Part shown: piece by piece, positions 23,401 through 34,430 of the stretch | How the letters are laid out: each line of letters starts with the position of its first letter | How positions within the stretch are numbered: the first letter of the stretch is position 1 | From: Amoebophrya sp. A120 | Taxonomy: Eukaryota; Sar; Dinophyceae; Syndiniales; Amoebophryaceae | Reading direction: 5' to 3' | Assembly: GCA_905178155.1 (NCBI GenBank) | Contig: CAJINV010000003.1 | Coordinates: 3,777,600-3,841,599 of the forward strand | Length of the DNA: 64,000 nucleotides | Made by a program: the position numbers and the translations under genes | The notes under the pieces: generated by a model | Seen by the model: the letters and a program-made list of their open reading frames with translations, nothing else | What the model was told of the DNA's origin: nothing | Databases searched by the model: none

Positions 23401-24157
23401 GTTCGACGTGATGCCGGCGATCAAGGTGATTGTTCCGCTTTCGTGGCTCGAGGACGCGCGCAAGGAGAGCTCGGCCACGCTCAACGTCTGGATGTGGCTG
23501 CTCGTGGTGCCCGCGATCACCATGATCTCGGTGTCCCTGGGCTTCATCTTCCTGTGTCCCTCCGTACTGCAGGATTCCGACCTGCAACACCGGCACCTGC
23601 AAATGGCGCAACAGCTGGAAATGCGGGATCGGGGCGGGACGACCGCGGCGGGCGTCGGGGGCCCCGTAAGTGTCAATCGGAGCATAATTGTGCTGCGGGA
23701 AAGCAGTCGTGAGGGAGCGGGTCTGGATAATTCCAGGGCGCACGAGAGCACCCGCGGTGGCGCGGGCTCACGAGTACAGAAGGGGAGCAAGACAAGCGCG
23801 GAGAGGGATTCTGACGCGCGCAGAACGTCCTTGGTCAGGGGTCCAACCGGCGTAGAAGACCTGACTGCAAGAAGCGCAGCCGTTAGAACAACTACTGTGC
23901 AAGGGCGTCCTTCTTTACGGACGGAAGAAAATAACGCGGGGATCGTTGCGACGTCAAGTGGTGATCTGGGGAAACAACTTGTCAATACAGAGACCACGGC
24001 GGAGCCACGTGCAGCAAAGGCTAGGGCGTCCGTATTTTCGGACATATTGAATGGAAGGCACGACGAGCAAATATCCGATGAGGAAAAAGCTAGGCGAAGA
24101 GACAAGGCAAAGTTAGACAAATATTCCGCTGCAAAACAGCGGGAAAGCGATTTGTAG
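17408..24157 (+). CDS. Giant type I membrane protein with PAN/apple-like modules
   Basis: A single uninterrupted exon of 2,249 codons. I chose ATG 17408 because it begins a clear signal peptide (MRCGRSLLVAVCLGVFVPAV); in-frame ATG 17330 would bury it. Cysteine-rich segments resemble PAN/apple modules: QCESWCYRLGRENC near residue 691, ESCLELCTANHACRGIAF near 836, and ACANECRARSCSFYML near 1016. They are separated by low-complexity linkers, including two tandem GTTTAPP units near 19230-19275. One transmembrane helix (about residues 2024-2052, WMWLLVVPAITMISVSLGF) is followed by a basic cytoplasmic tail of about 200 residues. PAN modules usually bind carbohydrate or protein, so a surface adhesion or recognition role is possible but inferred. 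No enzymatic domain recognised. Confidence 0.8.
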   Translation: MRCGRSLLVAVCLGVFVPAVVVRTAEVLAQASSSTQRSTATTRARRRLTRRDHHAPVFQSLRGTFLDKRRRKVNRFLRRAAVVDDKYNRIELLGASNDDDRIKSTSEAELAAAAAPGAPAGQGSSKTSAVLTTLPPFSMETKLAREAMIQDFLRKEFAPEATFKPEVVTRAEPGSYPINYCSALPLLAENTAASSAVDNAKNGSAVATPSAFGQQLCSCGGYVVSTTTSSLGNKENNGTAASHTMITLNLAQEWGGATEDHDVDLYSPSEEKTHSLVRLKNSIRPRNLGNPLTDSVQLQYCCASRYIVFAVKSSQGVPGVSPATRWSYIDVEDYRRREIDGEPRACTVCDKLQMRTASFSHTGYFRREPYLAIPEAAKANSNGRNDVALTAFRYALRADRALLEEMSKRFSETGNGNATTPTTPAAASQTVTNACLRQVRRGQWRLRAYKVATEDGLKDFVWDSPNVESGRDPLREGDNVVEPRRHLPLGWSAWKRTVVESGEQEDPLCELGPLPQEVITSINSTNQSQQFFSQESSGAFLQERDESNITAGGVPPGAEKNSSNATNETSATTFAPGLVKDTIGGSGENKTPTMHPGLAFDMTGTTTAPPGASEGTTTAPPEVTPAALPVEEQVIPDEKLEGLALTCLSSQHVELSPGRSDSCFQTAMGYAFPPAVLAEVPHVMLQRVPPVQCESWCYRLGRENCAAFQAMRIEPLRGTPVWACTLLKQKPEVQPTTLAVGPQVFEVLDSEASDQDKVQQADLLQRNPTALIGVRCRDPSIQKLDPQTGEKLGTITGLMPRGYAVSAAADAYSLKPVDGPVCSLKSVKEFRGPTRESCLELCTANHACRGIAFRQGVKSVASEAAPERLADSLCVLLHSDTEVLLDVEAAAQIQADGSFCLTIGPEMAALGGGVWLKGHREACGVKENSEVPMDISSAQAGIGGIARTSSALSGYLPTVGLPIGPMELTDANAPVLNRQWLHNEFAIRVRASRVVVDAVRGEPVNEDSDELVQVDPGAACANECRARSCSFYMLRALPGELRTDRSSFRFQESGRLRRQSSDEKTGSSSTADGTTGASGSSFLDVQRGREPQSPQLAELMEQLKSSTAASLGLGPEAAGESEAVLSTREMQKWREDYVYCSLWTDEADVKKYDVERVLGAISLRIWAPWLPDTSLCLNPAVTPIERRPPLLVESALARAPIRFGQRGQVLEEGVEEASMDPLLSLPVRRLSPLQRTGARPSPPPPSVGGRGILGKNATTVLSGQAGGASQKLSRQDEDNMRLNMQEEPKMLADLRREQQETPFQPGASALEVAARRRSSPSSQDLPRAVPPGQQKSLDMLADFREYRWYADSVLKNICSAEADATSPLANDWRSKLGIQVALPGPAVPEWERSLRVLDPKCNSWLEKDGASSDGRYAPSQCVVGLPVPKPGDAAQRPDFPPLIPETDSRGRAKEPGYVSCTPAKGYDAEDYRLWYPTVFPAEHVPREKQSTYNHDEGFVTKAVFPLIEQAIEYRPDDFPAFWHYHRVAEGFAGTKRPITWLFAQENDVNPARRLLVMHKRWQRPSGDGGLPWTPDPALGDPLEASLGKTRAELVQDLGAKLQTRELQEPVEVTDAMLPRQVQDGALWDLMVFAYPLGLSEDDFSPAAAEMSQSKYVDHMVHVYSMEGPVILNLTQELLVDPLPYDGGPAVGGWGSAYYAFSDDDWVRKEAYRSLVLEVLPLVYELPSLLRSVEDISSGVSTFRTTLMMQASRRPPLGAGRGGSSPSASATEDAAAAVAAPAAATSEQSVPVTRDDAFQTADEEDPEGALDLSLSVSREDAVLAGEARVPKNITSKTTTTSSVVVPEKIIVGGETLDAGEVYFAESTAEDLHSSTATPVFDSQDVQDQHPPSGPSAADAGSPRFSASIQHVVTTTSATTAAPPVDSRWFDETTEAYAVEYEKLQLYYLRLLEARNENIRRFAAAEGFRGGQLTPIRAQLVQVIDADRAMVQVPLAKNAQFDVMPAIKVIVPLSWLEDARKESSATLNVWMWLLVVPAITMISVSLGFIFLCPSVLQDSDLQHRHLQMAQQLEMRDRGGTTAAGVGGPVSVNRSIIVLRESSREGAGLDNSRAHESTRGGAGSRVQKGSKTSAERDSDARRTSLVRGPTGVEDLTARSAAVRTTTVQGRPSLRTEENNAGIVATSSGDLGKQLVNTETTAEPRAAKARASVFSDILNGRHDEQISDEEKARRRDKAKLDKYSAAKQRESDL

Positions 24158-24733
24158 AATCAGTTTTTCTCATTGGATATTCTTTCTTGAATAATTTTTT
24201 TCTTCTTTCTTTGGCGGAGAACTTTCGCCTATACCATGTTTTTTTACCATTATTTCAATCGTGTATGATTTTGAACCAGAAAATTAACATTGGAACTACA
24301 GTTACCCCTTCTTGTAGCTTCATCGGCATGATGGGGACCGTGTTGCAGGAGAAGTCAGATTAACTGCTACGACTTATGAATGCAGCTATCCACGGTTTTT
24401 GTTGGTTGTGCAGGGCCATCGTGCTTTGCCTTATTTTGGCCGTGATGTTCATGAGAGAGAAAGAGAGACTTCTTTTTTGCGACTTCACACGAGAGTTCTT
24501 CCCCACGCAGTTGAGCAGCGTTTTCTGTTTCATACGTCCATGACTATGTATGGCTTGGAGACTGTTTTTCCTTACGGTACTAACTGTTTCGTACTACAAT
24601 CTAAACTGAATCGATCACAGCTTCAGCATTTTGTTTGAAACCAGATTGGTTTTCAGATAAACACCATCGTCTCGGTGCCTTTTGTTCGTTCTCAAGAATA
24701 CAGATTTATTTCAAAGAACTCGTTACGTCAAAG
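24158..24733. other. Intergenic
   Basis: About 575 bp, T-rich just after the stop codon. No supported ORF or repeat. Confidence 0.4.
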
Positions 24734-26018
24734 ATGATGCACGAGTCACCGGTCGCAGGGCACCAGCATGCCCCGGTTTTGGGGAAAGCCGCCAATGCCA
24801 ACTCCATTGTTGACAGAAGTGACCCGCACACTGTTTCCACTCGTTCCGCGGCCAATGTGAAAGAAAATTACGTAGACCAGGATCGTCCGCGGCGCTCGCG
24901 GGACCAGTTGTGTTTCGGATGCGTGCCATTGCCACTAGCGTGCTTTCTGCACACGGTGTTGCTCCTCCTGGTGGACATCGTGTTTTTTTTGCTCGGGTTT
25001 CACGGGACGATGGGCTTCGGTACAACAAGTCGCGGAGGTGTCGCGGGCGCGACTGCAACAGCCTCCGGAACGACGACCGCAGGCGTCGCACACCAAACGT
25101 CGGTGTATCTGCAGCTGCTGGTTTCATGCAGTTTCTCTGCGACCGGAAGTTGGGGCATCTACGCCGGAAAAAAGCAGCCGTACCTGGCCTTCGTGTTGTC
25201 TCTCGTGTTTTACCACTGGCCCGCGAAAGTTTTGCGCTTATGCGCCGCCTGCGAACTTCTTTCTGTCGCAGAAGGGGCGTCGTCTTTGTTTAACGTGGTG
25301 CCGGCGTCAACCCGAGCAGGTAGTATTTTTGCACGAGCAGTCGAAATAGTAGTCGATCCGAAATGTTGAAGGGATAGAGTTTTTCGCTGCTGTTGCACCT
25401 CAGACAAACATACGTTTTTCATCTCACCACTGAATGCTGGGAACATCTTCAGGAGCCGTGGGATTTCTGCTGGACGTTGGTGCCGCGGTTTCTGAGTTTT
25501 GTCTCGCCACTTACTTGCTCCTGGTTCATCACCGTTACATTTCGTACACAGCATCAGCATCAGGCGCGTCGTGCAAGAACAGGTCCAAGCCGGAAGAAGA
25601 TGATCAAGCCGACGAGGATGGCAACGGCTCGGAGGAGCAGAGTCTACTCGATGAAGAGGTGGACACGACTACTTCTAGCGCAAGAAGCGGCCGCCCGTCG
25701 ACGGATGTGGACGAGGAGCAGGAAGTGCGGCTGCTGATGATACCCCCCTCTACTGCTCCGGATGATCTTCCGGAGGGGCAACTGCAGAGCGAGTATGGTG
25801 TGAGACCGGTACAACTAGCAGGTAATAATCGGCGTCTGGATCTGCGCGCGTTTCTCGATGAGCGCCGGTTCTTCGGGTTCGATCAGGACCTGGTCCCGTA
25901 CGCAACTTTGACGGGCGAGGAATCCTTTTCCTTCTACGATCTATCCCGACTAAACCTCTCTGTCGAGTACATTCCGGAGGAGGAAGACCCCCACGATTTA
26001 CGCAGTCGAAGATCTTAA
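24734..26018 (+). CDS. Multi-pass membrane protein, CEEW-family member 1
   Basis: Exons 24734-25319 and 25453-26018 with a GT-AG intron (phase 1), about 383 residues. After a polar N-terminus comes CFGCVPLPLACFLHTVLLLL, nearly identical in pattern to the neighbour at 27161 (CFHCLPVPLACFLHCLLLLF). Both share a GIYAG/SIYAG motif after the second hydrophobic stretch. About four membrane segments are followed by an acidic cytoplasmic-type C-terminus. It lacks the CEEW-x-TDIQ motif of the other two family members. Function unknown; no known family recognised. Probable local gene duplication. Confidence 0.7.
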
Positions 26019-27160
26019 TCACACTAGGTACTTGATGTGCAGCCTGCTAAGTGGTTTTTCAAGGCGGTAGGCCAAGTTTCATCTTCGCTCTCATGAGGAA
26101 TGAAACAGACATGATTTTTTGCAGTCTGGTTACAATGACTTGAGAAGTGTGAGATGAAACTGCGGGCACTGGCCCGCTAGAAATAAAAACAACTGCTTGT
26201 CCAAAGTGCATGGCAGGAAGTGTGTGATTCTTGTTTTTCATCTTCATACACATTGAGCGACTTTCTTGCCGCTACGTTTCTCGGTGGATTAGAAGAGACG
26301 CCTATGCCGTCCCGCGCGTCGCCAACCTCTTCACCAAGAGGAGGGAGTACAATCGCGGTGGTGGAGCGCTGACATGTCCAGGCGGAGTCGCAGCGTTCTT
26401 CCGGCGCGATAGACAGAGCATTGCGACTTCCGGCTGTGGTTTTCAGTTGTCCGTGCGGCAAGTGATAATGACATGCGTCATCTTTGAATTTCGAGTTCGA
26501 TTTTGCTACAGTACAATAGAACCACGCGAAAAATTATAGAGCCACGCAGTCGTCTAGCGACAGAATGTCATATCGAGCCTATATTTCTTTCACATGCGCA
26601 TAACTGGGACTCGAAGCAGCCCGGAGCGCCATAATTCATACGAAATACTTCTTCCAAAACAGAACGGAAGCGACATGAAAAATAGACCACCATGAAAGAA
26701 CACACAGAAAGAACCCCAGCAGAAAGAGGCTTCCTCGTCAGGACGATTCAAGAGGCAGGCGAGTCTCTCAAATCGACTCTACGGCACGTCGTCGGCGCAC
26801 GGTCGCAACGAGGAGCCGTGGCGCAAACGTGTTGAAGACGATGCGCACAAGAATTTCGTTTTGGCGTTGCTGGACAACGCGAAGAGACGAGATTTTATTG
26901 CGGGATTCTCTAGAGGAAGAGTTTTTGTTTTTTGACTGTGGACGAGAGAAGCACGGTGCGTAATTCCAATTACGACAGCATGTCGTGTAAAAAGCACCCC
27001 ACGAGGCCGGAAAGCGGAGCATGTGGTGTATAGAAGATACAACTAGAAAATAGAATCGTTTCACATCACCCGAGAATACAGATTTTTTCGACGTTTTAAA
27101 ACGTCCGTGGTCCGCCACCCGTTCTAGGGAAGTAGCCGCTAGTTTCCGCGGCACGTCGCC
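26019..27160. other. Intergenic
   Basis: About 1.1 kb. Reverse-strand open frames here are short and lack support. No repeat or RNA gene recognised. Confidence 0.4.
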
Positions 27161-28455
27161 ATGTTGCTCGACGACGAGAACCCCCCGGTGCACGATTTTT
27201 TTGACCACAACTACCAACGGCACGGATTTGATCCCGAGAAGCCCTTCGCTTTCTTCGGGGACACTTTTCCGCGCCCGTTCGAGGACTACTTGTGCTTCCA
27301 CTGTCTTCCGGTACCGCTGGCCTGCTTTCTGCACTGCTTGTTGCTGCTGTTTCTGGGGGCGGTGGAACTGGAATACCCGGGTTGGGTCCTGGGTGGCTAC
27401 ACCGCCTACGCACGGAGCCTCAGCAACATCGGGGGCGTCCTCCTCGGCTTCGTGCTGGCGGTCGTCGCCGGCGTCTCCATCTACGCCGGCCACGGCACCC
27501 CGAAAGAGATCTGCTACGCGTTTCTGTTCCGACTGGCCGTCCCGGTACTGGTTTTGGTCTTCGGTGATTTCTGACAAGATGGCAGATAAGTTTTGAAGTC
27601 TACCTGGTCCTCGTTTCCTCATGCTTTGAAGTATTTTTGCAGACGCATTGGCATTAGGATTCGCTGTGTCTAAACAGGTCGTGCTGGCGAAGATAATCCT
27701 TTTCGTAGTGACTGTTTTTTCATCTTCACATAAAAGTCTTGACAGTCGAAGAAGGGGAAAAAAAATTTGATTCTATTTCACAATAGTTCACTGTGGTCGC
27801 GCTGGATCTGCACTCGTTGTGGTATTGCGAGGAGTGGTTCACGGACATCCAGAAGGCGGCGGACCGCAACGGGGGGTTTTTCAACGAGGAGATGTACAAT
27901 ATCGCACACGACCAGTTTTGCATTGGGGAGACCGTGAAATTTGCGGTGTTTGCCCCGGCCATTTTACTGCTCCAGTGCTACATGGTGAGTGTGCACTTCC
28001 GGTGCCAGGTTCTGTTCGACCGCGACGAGGAAACCGTGCACAAGTACGAGCGACACGCCGCGGAAGTGTTCGAGGCCCACGACTTGGTGTTGAAGGACGA
28101 GAAGGACCGTCAGCCGTTCCTCTCGCATAAGGGCCAGCCGGCGCGGGAAATGCTAAACTATAAAATCAACTCGCTGTTGCCTTCGAGTAGGCTCCGGAAG
28201 TTGTACGACCTGCCCGAGCCTGTTATCACGGAGGATGGGGAAAGGGTATCCAGTACAGTAAGGGACGAAAAGACCAGAAAGCTAGTCAAGTACGGGGTCG
28301 GCATGCAAGTCAACAGTAAAGACTACCTAGTTAAGTTCGGAAATCGGGACTGGGCGGCAATACCAGAGGAGCACCTCGTAGAGTTTACCACGCTGCGAGA
28401 AGGAGAAGAGGACGCTAGACCAATAAGTTCCGGCGATGCGGGAGCGGTGCGGTGA
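27161..28455 (+). CDS. Multi-pass membrane protein, CEEW-family member 2
   Basis: Most likely exons 27161-27544 and 27787-28455, using donor CCG|GTACTG and acceptor ATAG|TTC, both phase 0. A donor at 27563 (G|GTGATT) would break the frame. The protein has CFHCLPVPLACFLHCLLLLF, SIYAG, then CEEWFTDIQKAADRNGGFF, shared with the member at 35264 (CEEWITDIQ). Four hydrophobic segments precede a charged C-terminal domain of about 150 residues. Function unknown. The conserved acidic/Trp motif probably lies in a loop between membrane helices 3 and 4. Confidence 0.72.
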
Positions 28456-29237
28456 TTTCTATGATAAACTTTTATATACCATAAATGCTTGCGTCTGGTG
28501 CTGATGCTCTACTTCGCACCTGCAGAAATGATACATGGTAACCATGCTCCTGCGCGGATCATTTTTTAGCATCTATGTAGCTAGTCGTTTCATGATTGCT
28601 CAGCAATTTACCCGTGACTCCGTTCCTCTCACATGATGAAACCAGGGCGAGCGTGAAGATCTTGAATATGATCGCTCACACAAAACACTTCAACCAAGTT
28701 GAACATAGTTCCGATAACGAACGAGAAATGGACATGGTACATGATGCTCAGAAACAACACACATGGAGCTGAGTCAATCTTTCACGACCGCGCTTACGCG
28801 CAGCCACGTATGGCACTGTAAACGACCAAAATATATTTTGCGCATTGATTGGTCACGCCTGCGGAGTTGCGCTCTCATGACATTAGCTCCGAAAATTATA
28901 TACGAGACCTCCTTATCCATGCCGTGGCTCCGGAACGATCGCACCCGCTCGCTCAGAACCCGCTAGATGCATAGATCCACCGGCGGCGGGAGTTTTTTTT
29001 AGAGCTCTGACCATTTTCTTTTTAAAAATTTTTCTTGCACAAGACTACTCGAATGCGCAATGCCATATGCATTGACGCCTTGGATTTCTTTACAACAGCA
29101 AGAACGGTCTCGGCTAAGCACGCTCGTGATTTAGTTTTGTGCGAGTTTTCGTTGTGATTTTCTATAATTAAATTGCCCGCCGTGCTCGTTTTGTACATTT
29201 TTGTGACCTAACGACCCTTTTTTTTTCACAACAAATT
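28456..29237. other. Intergenic
   Basis: About 780 bp, AT-rich towards the 3' end, with T-runs before the next ATG. No supported gene. Confidence 0.4.
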
Positions 29238-32200
29238 ATGGGGAGAATAAGAATGAGTTACCCGCAGCTTCTGTGCAGCTCAATGCACTGCTTCGCGCTG
29301 ATATTCACGGCAATACTCGCTCGCGCAGTGGGGGGCGTAGATGTCAGCGGCATGCCAGTGCTATCGGCGACGGACCTCTGGAGCTGGCGACTAGGTTGCC
29401 TGGCCACCCACGTCCTGGAAGAGCACCCGGCTCACGGGCCTCGGTACGTCACTGCGGATTACCTGCTGCACCTGATCCAAAGCAGCTCGGACGCCGCCAT
29501 TCAGGCCATCGTGCACCAGGTGCCGATGAGCATCGGCCAATCGGTTCTGCAGCGGCCAGGCTTCCTGCACGGCCCCTTCCTTACGCAGCCGGACGAAGAC
29601 CAACAGGCGCGTATTGGTGCTTTCCGTACGATCGTGTTTTTTTTTGTTTTTTCCAAAAGCAAAAATAAACGCAAGAACGCACAAAAAGTAGATGCGCGTG
29701 AATTATAAGCGGTGCAAAAACTTTAACTTCCTATCCAGATATCGAAATCGAATGCACAGGTCCGCAGATGTCTACCGGTGCAGCGAGTTCTTCTTCTTCC
29801 GCGCGCTCATGGGCACAGCAGCAGCGTCATAGCGTTCACACGTCCTTGTACGGGATTCGCACCAGTGTAGACGACCACCGGAAGCTGTCGTTATGGGAGC
29901 ACCGATTGGTGTGCGCCGCTTGGGTAATACTGCTCCGCAACGGGCCCATCGGGGTCCAGGAAGTGTTCGAGCAGCTGACTGCTTTGAAGACCAGCAAATT
30001 GCGACGGCAAGCGGAACTCGCGGCCATCCAGCGTTTGCACCAACAGGAGAGGGAGTTTGATCACCGCACGCTGCTGTTGCCGACGCACGCAGACCTCCTG
30101 CAGTTGTTCACCGCGGGGCACCGCCGTATCCTCGAGCGCAAGCACGCGTCGCAGCAGCACACTATGCAAGGCCCCGCTACTAGTTCGAACGGCGCAAGAA
30201 CAGCCGAGATGACCACGGGGGAAAGACCTATCGAAACGTCAGATGCAGAAGGGACGGGCGGTAATCGGAAGGTCTCCTTCGCTGGGGACGAGGAACTGGT
30301 GACAACAGTGTCAATTTCCCCGCGAAAGGGCGTGGTCTCCGCCTGCACGGCTTCCGAAGGAGGTGCTTCGAGTAGTACTAGTGCCAGCAGTTTTCTGTGT
30401 AGTGCAGGCGCGGCGACCAGGCGACAGAAGAAGAAAGAAGGAAACCTGTTGAAGAAGCTGTCTACCGATCCGGAGGGCAACAAGGAGTTTGAGCTTCGAC
30501 TGGCCGCAGCCTTCCTGGGCGCGGATCCCCGGTATGCCACGTTTAGCAACCCGGCAAAAGTAGACGACCCACAGCAACAGAACGAGGAGAGAAACCTGAC
30601 GCTGAACAGCACCGAGGAATTCCGAGCGGTGAGGATGAATCTGATGTACCTCGCAGCAAACGAAGTGGAGTTCGGCTCGGTTGCGGCGGACTTTTTTCGG
30701 AACGACGCTGCCACGTTCGGGCGGTGGCTGCTGTCAGGGTTGTCGACCTCGGGTCTGCGGCTTCCTGAGTTGATCCACGTAAGGCACTACGAGGACGAGA
30801 CTACGCGTCCGGGCTGCGTTTACTACCTGGAAGCGCACATTCCATTTCCCGACCAAGTCGCCGGACCAGCAGAACCTTTGTCGTGTTACCAGTCCGAAGA
30901 ACCTGAGGGTGTTCACCGGCACCCGCAGTCGCGAGGAAGCGATACTCGGCGCACTTGGGCGTCCTGCCCATCCGCAGGAGGTACATATGTCAATGGCGTT
31001 TTTTTTTCTGCTGATTTCAACCGCACTGACTTCATGCTGGCTTGAAATTTGCGATATTTTATGTTCGTCTACTTCTATGTAAGATGATGTTTACGATCAA
31101 AATACAACAGTGATCGGGTCGTCTCGTTATCACCCAGCGTTTGATGGGTACGAATACCATCTGCCGTCTAACTTGCTCGCAGATGAAATGGAGACTGGAG
31201 CTCGGAGCCAGCAGCAACAGGAACGACCCGTGTCAGAACCTTCTGGCGAAGAACCGCACGAGCTTTTTTCAGAGGAGGCACGGAAACGAGCGATTGAGTG
31301 TTTGTACATCCGGCCGGCACTGAAAGAAGCGGAGCGCCTAAGCATTCCTCGGAGAAGTGCGTATGCACCGTCCGCACCATGCGGCTCCTATCACAGTGCA
31401 TCTTCAGGTCCTGGCAGTCAGTACCACCCCGGGAGCTACGAGCAAGGACCGCGTGTGAGCGACGCTAGTGGACGAGGTGGTGTTACTTCTGGGCACTATG
31501 TCACCAATTCCGTTCCAAGACACGGCCGGGTTCCGCAAGCGACGTACGCCTGGTCCGACGTGCATACACCGGGTCCGAGGTGGGCGCCGCCAAACAGTGC
31601 GTCCGTTTGGAATGGCGCCTACCCGATGGCACCGGGCCCGATTTCGGGTCCAGGTTTTTTTCCGCCTGATGCTGCGTACTGCCATCCACCGGGGCCGGTG
31701 CCTCCTTACGTGTCTGCCACGGCGTCTCAGAGCGGTCCTACCGCTGTTCCGCATTATTCTCCTCCGCCACCGCCACCCCGGGCTGAGGCACCATCGACAG
31801 CGCAAATTGAGCGGCCGTCGGCTTCTTGCGCACCAGCGGGTGAAGAACTGCCGCTTACCCGGGAAGGCCTCCGCAGACGGGGAAATATGATTTTGTTTGG
31901 GGACGAGAGGAATCCGCGAGGAGGTGCAAGAACCACAGTCAGGAGTAACAGAAAGCAGGGAAAGAACAAAAACCCGCAGCCCGGCCCGGCCAGCGCAATG
32001 CAACGAGGAGCGACTGCTTCTTGGCTGGGCGATGATAGTGCTCGCGGCAACCCACCGGCTCTCTCGCCAGCAGAGTACAACTCCGTGCAGTACACGCACC
32101 ACGGACCGCCTTACCCGCCGCGAGCGGCCTTCGTCGACCGGCAGCATCCGGATCCACGCACCAGCAGTGTTCCTTTTTTCTCGGCCTCTGGTTCTGCAAG

Positions 32201-34430
32201 TTCGGTTTTCGGTTCAGAGCCGCTGCCCTCGCAGACGCAGCTCGCAGAGGTTGAACGGCCCCGAGCGGGCACCGATCATCCGCTAGAACAACGAGCAGTA
32301 GTAGAAACAACGGGTTCCCATTGTACTACCAACCCTGCTCTGGGATTCTCGTCGGAGCAACTGCTTCAGCGGCTTTTGGTGGACAGCGGCCATAGAATGA
32401 GCAGCCGGGGTGATGCCGCAGCCGCAGCGAAGGAGCGACGGGGCGCCTTCGAGATCATGGGGGATCGCGTCCGGGAGATGCTACAAGAGAACGCGAGGAG
32501 TACGAGCGAAACCGCCGAAGCGGTTCACAAGGAACGCGAGCGCGCGCTCGCGGCCGCGAAGGCGATGCTGCAAAAATTCGTGCCGACCATAGCCCCGCGC
32601 ACACACCTGCGCGACGTGGTGATGGCACGAAAAAACAGCGGGGACGTCGTGTTTAGTAGTCCTCGCGAAGGAAGCAGGTCGGCCTCGGCGGGCTCGTCTC
32701 CGCCATCGTCCAACCATTCTTCGCCGATCGTTGGCTCCGCGGCCTCGCCCTGCGCCTCTACTTCGCCGACTGCAAAAAGGCATGTGGTTCGCGTGGTGCA
32801 GTCCTTCGGGAGTCACGTGAACGGACTCGACACCGTGTCTTCCGATTTGGACGTGACTGCAGCCATCGACGTGGTGAATCCGTGCTCCCCAAACAGCCTG
32901 CCGCGGCCGCTGGACTCCGACCAAGCACGGCACCTGCTGTTCTCGATGGTGAGCGAACATAATTTGTTGCCCGGGCACTGGGAAGTGTTGGACGGAATTC
33001 ACGGAGAGTGGAGCCTGCAGGTGGATTGGCATGCCGCGCTGTGGAAAAGTCGCATCCCGGTATTGCAGCTGATTTGGCGTCCTCTGCTGAAGTGGAGGCG
33101 GAAGGGCAATGCAACTTCGACGTCCTCGGTAGTTGCGTCACATGCGCTGTCCTCGTCATCTCAGAACAATAGCACGGCAGATGAGCAGAGCCGCGCCACG
33201 AGGAGAGATGGGGAGATCGAGCCCTATCCTGCAGGCCTCCTTCCGAAGAACTTTTCCAATTCCACCTCTGCAGCCGGTTACCAGAATACAACGAATCCCG
33301 TCGTGGAGAAAGTATCTAGCCCGCCTGCGGCAAACGAAATTCTGCTTGATTTGACTATTGGGAACGAGAACGCCGTAGGAAACACTGAGCTGATCCGGGC
33401 GCAAACGGAAAAAAGCGTTTTAGTCCGCGATTGGCTGTTGGTGGTCAAGCTTGTGCTGAAAAAGGCGAATGTCGTCGGCGCGAAGACGGGCTGGCTTTCG
33501 TCCCACGGGTGGGCGCTGGTGGGTCTGCATTTCTTGCAAATGCTGCACATCGTTCCCATGCTGCCTCCCGAATTGGCACCAGAGCCAATCGTCGTAGTAC
33601 CAGCAGCAGCACCAGAGGGGGGAAGAACAAGAACACGAACAGCGACTACTCTGACCGACGAGAGTTCTGTCGCGGATGAGCCATTCCTGCATTCCGCGGG
33701 CAGCGGCGGCGCGAGCTCGGGAGCGAGCGAATTGGGCTGGGAAATAATCTCTTCGGCGGAAAGCGTGCTTGCTGCGTCGACCGCGGCTAGTACCCCCGCA
33801 GACTCGCCCTTTCTGGCGCCGAGCGCGCCGCCCTCCGAGGCCGGCCACCTCTCGGGGCTCGACGAACACGACGACCGGCCGTGGAGCGTATCGGATGTGA
33901 AGCTCTTTTCCAGGTCTGCCTGGCGCCCGTCCGACGTTCTCAACGACCCCGGGCTCGACCGCATTGCGCCGGCAGCGTTGGCCTCCACGACCGGCTCCGC
34001 GCCGGAGTACTACACTTTCCTCGGGCGGCTGTTCCCGCACTTCATCGACTACCTGCTGCAAAACTGGGATGAGTTCAGCAGTGAAGAAGGGGAGTTCGTG
34101 ATTGCCGTCCGGGCACCGCCACAGCATCAAGGCCATGGGCATGAGACGGCAGAAGAAATTATTGCCAGAGGACGTAGAGCAGGAGGGGACCACAGCTCGG
34201 CAGTGGGATCGTATGCATCACAGATGGCGCTGCAACCGCTTCGCAGGCAGTTTCCACTGTTTCCCCGCTCTTTGCACAGCTTCACCACCGGTTCGAAAAA
34301 ACGAGACGGGCATCTTATACTACGGGATCCAACCGCACAGCACCGTCAGTGGTTGTCGATCCGCTCTGAAAAGACTAAGGACGAGTTTCGAAACTCGGTT
34401 GCGCGGGCAATCAGCTCGCTTTCAAATTAA
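29238..34430 (+). CDS. Large unrecognised protein (about 1,640 residues)
   Basis: Exons 29238-29625, 29760-30980 and 31111-34430 (GT-AG, phases 1 and 1), 4,929 nt in one frame. The N-terminus has a hydrophobic stretch (CFALIFTAILARAVGG) that could be a signal peptide or anchor. The middle is rich in Pro, Tyr, Gly and Ser (about 31350-32300). The C-terminal third contains more ordered segments, such as ARHLLFSMVSEHNLLPGHWE and a 'VDWHAALWKSRIPVLQLIW' stretch. I do not recognise a family. ATG 29238 is followed by another ATG at 29253, so the start is slightly uncertain. A second possible start is ATG 29768 if the first exon belongs to another transcript. Confidence 0.65.

Noticed and set aside
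26768-27622. Reverse-strand 284-codon frame
   Set aside because: Most of it is the antisense of the multi-pass membrane gene at 27161, and the remainder has no coding features.
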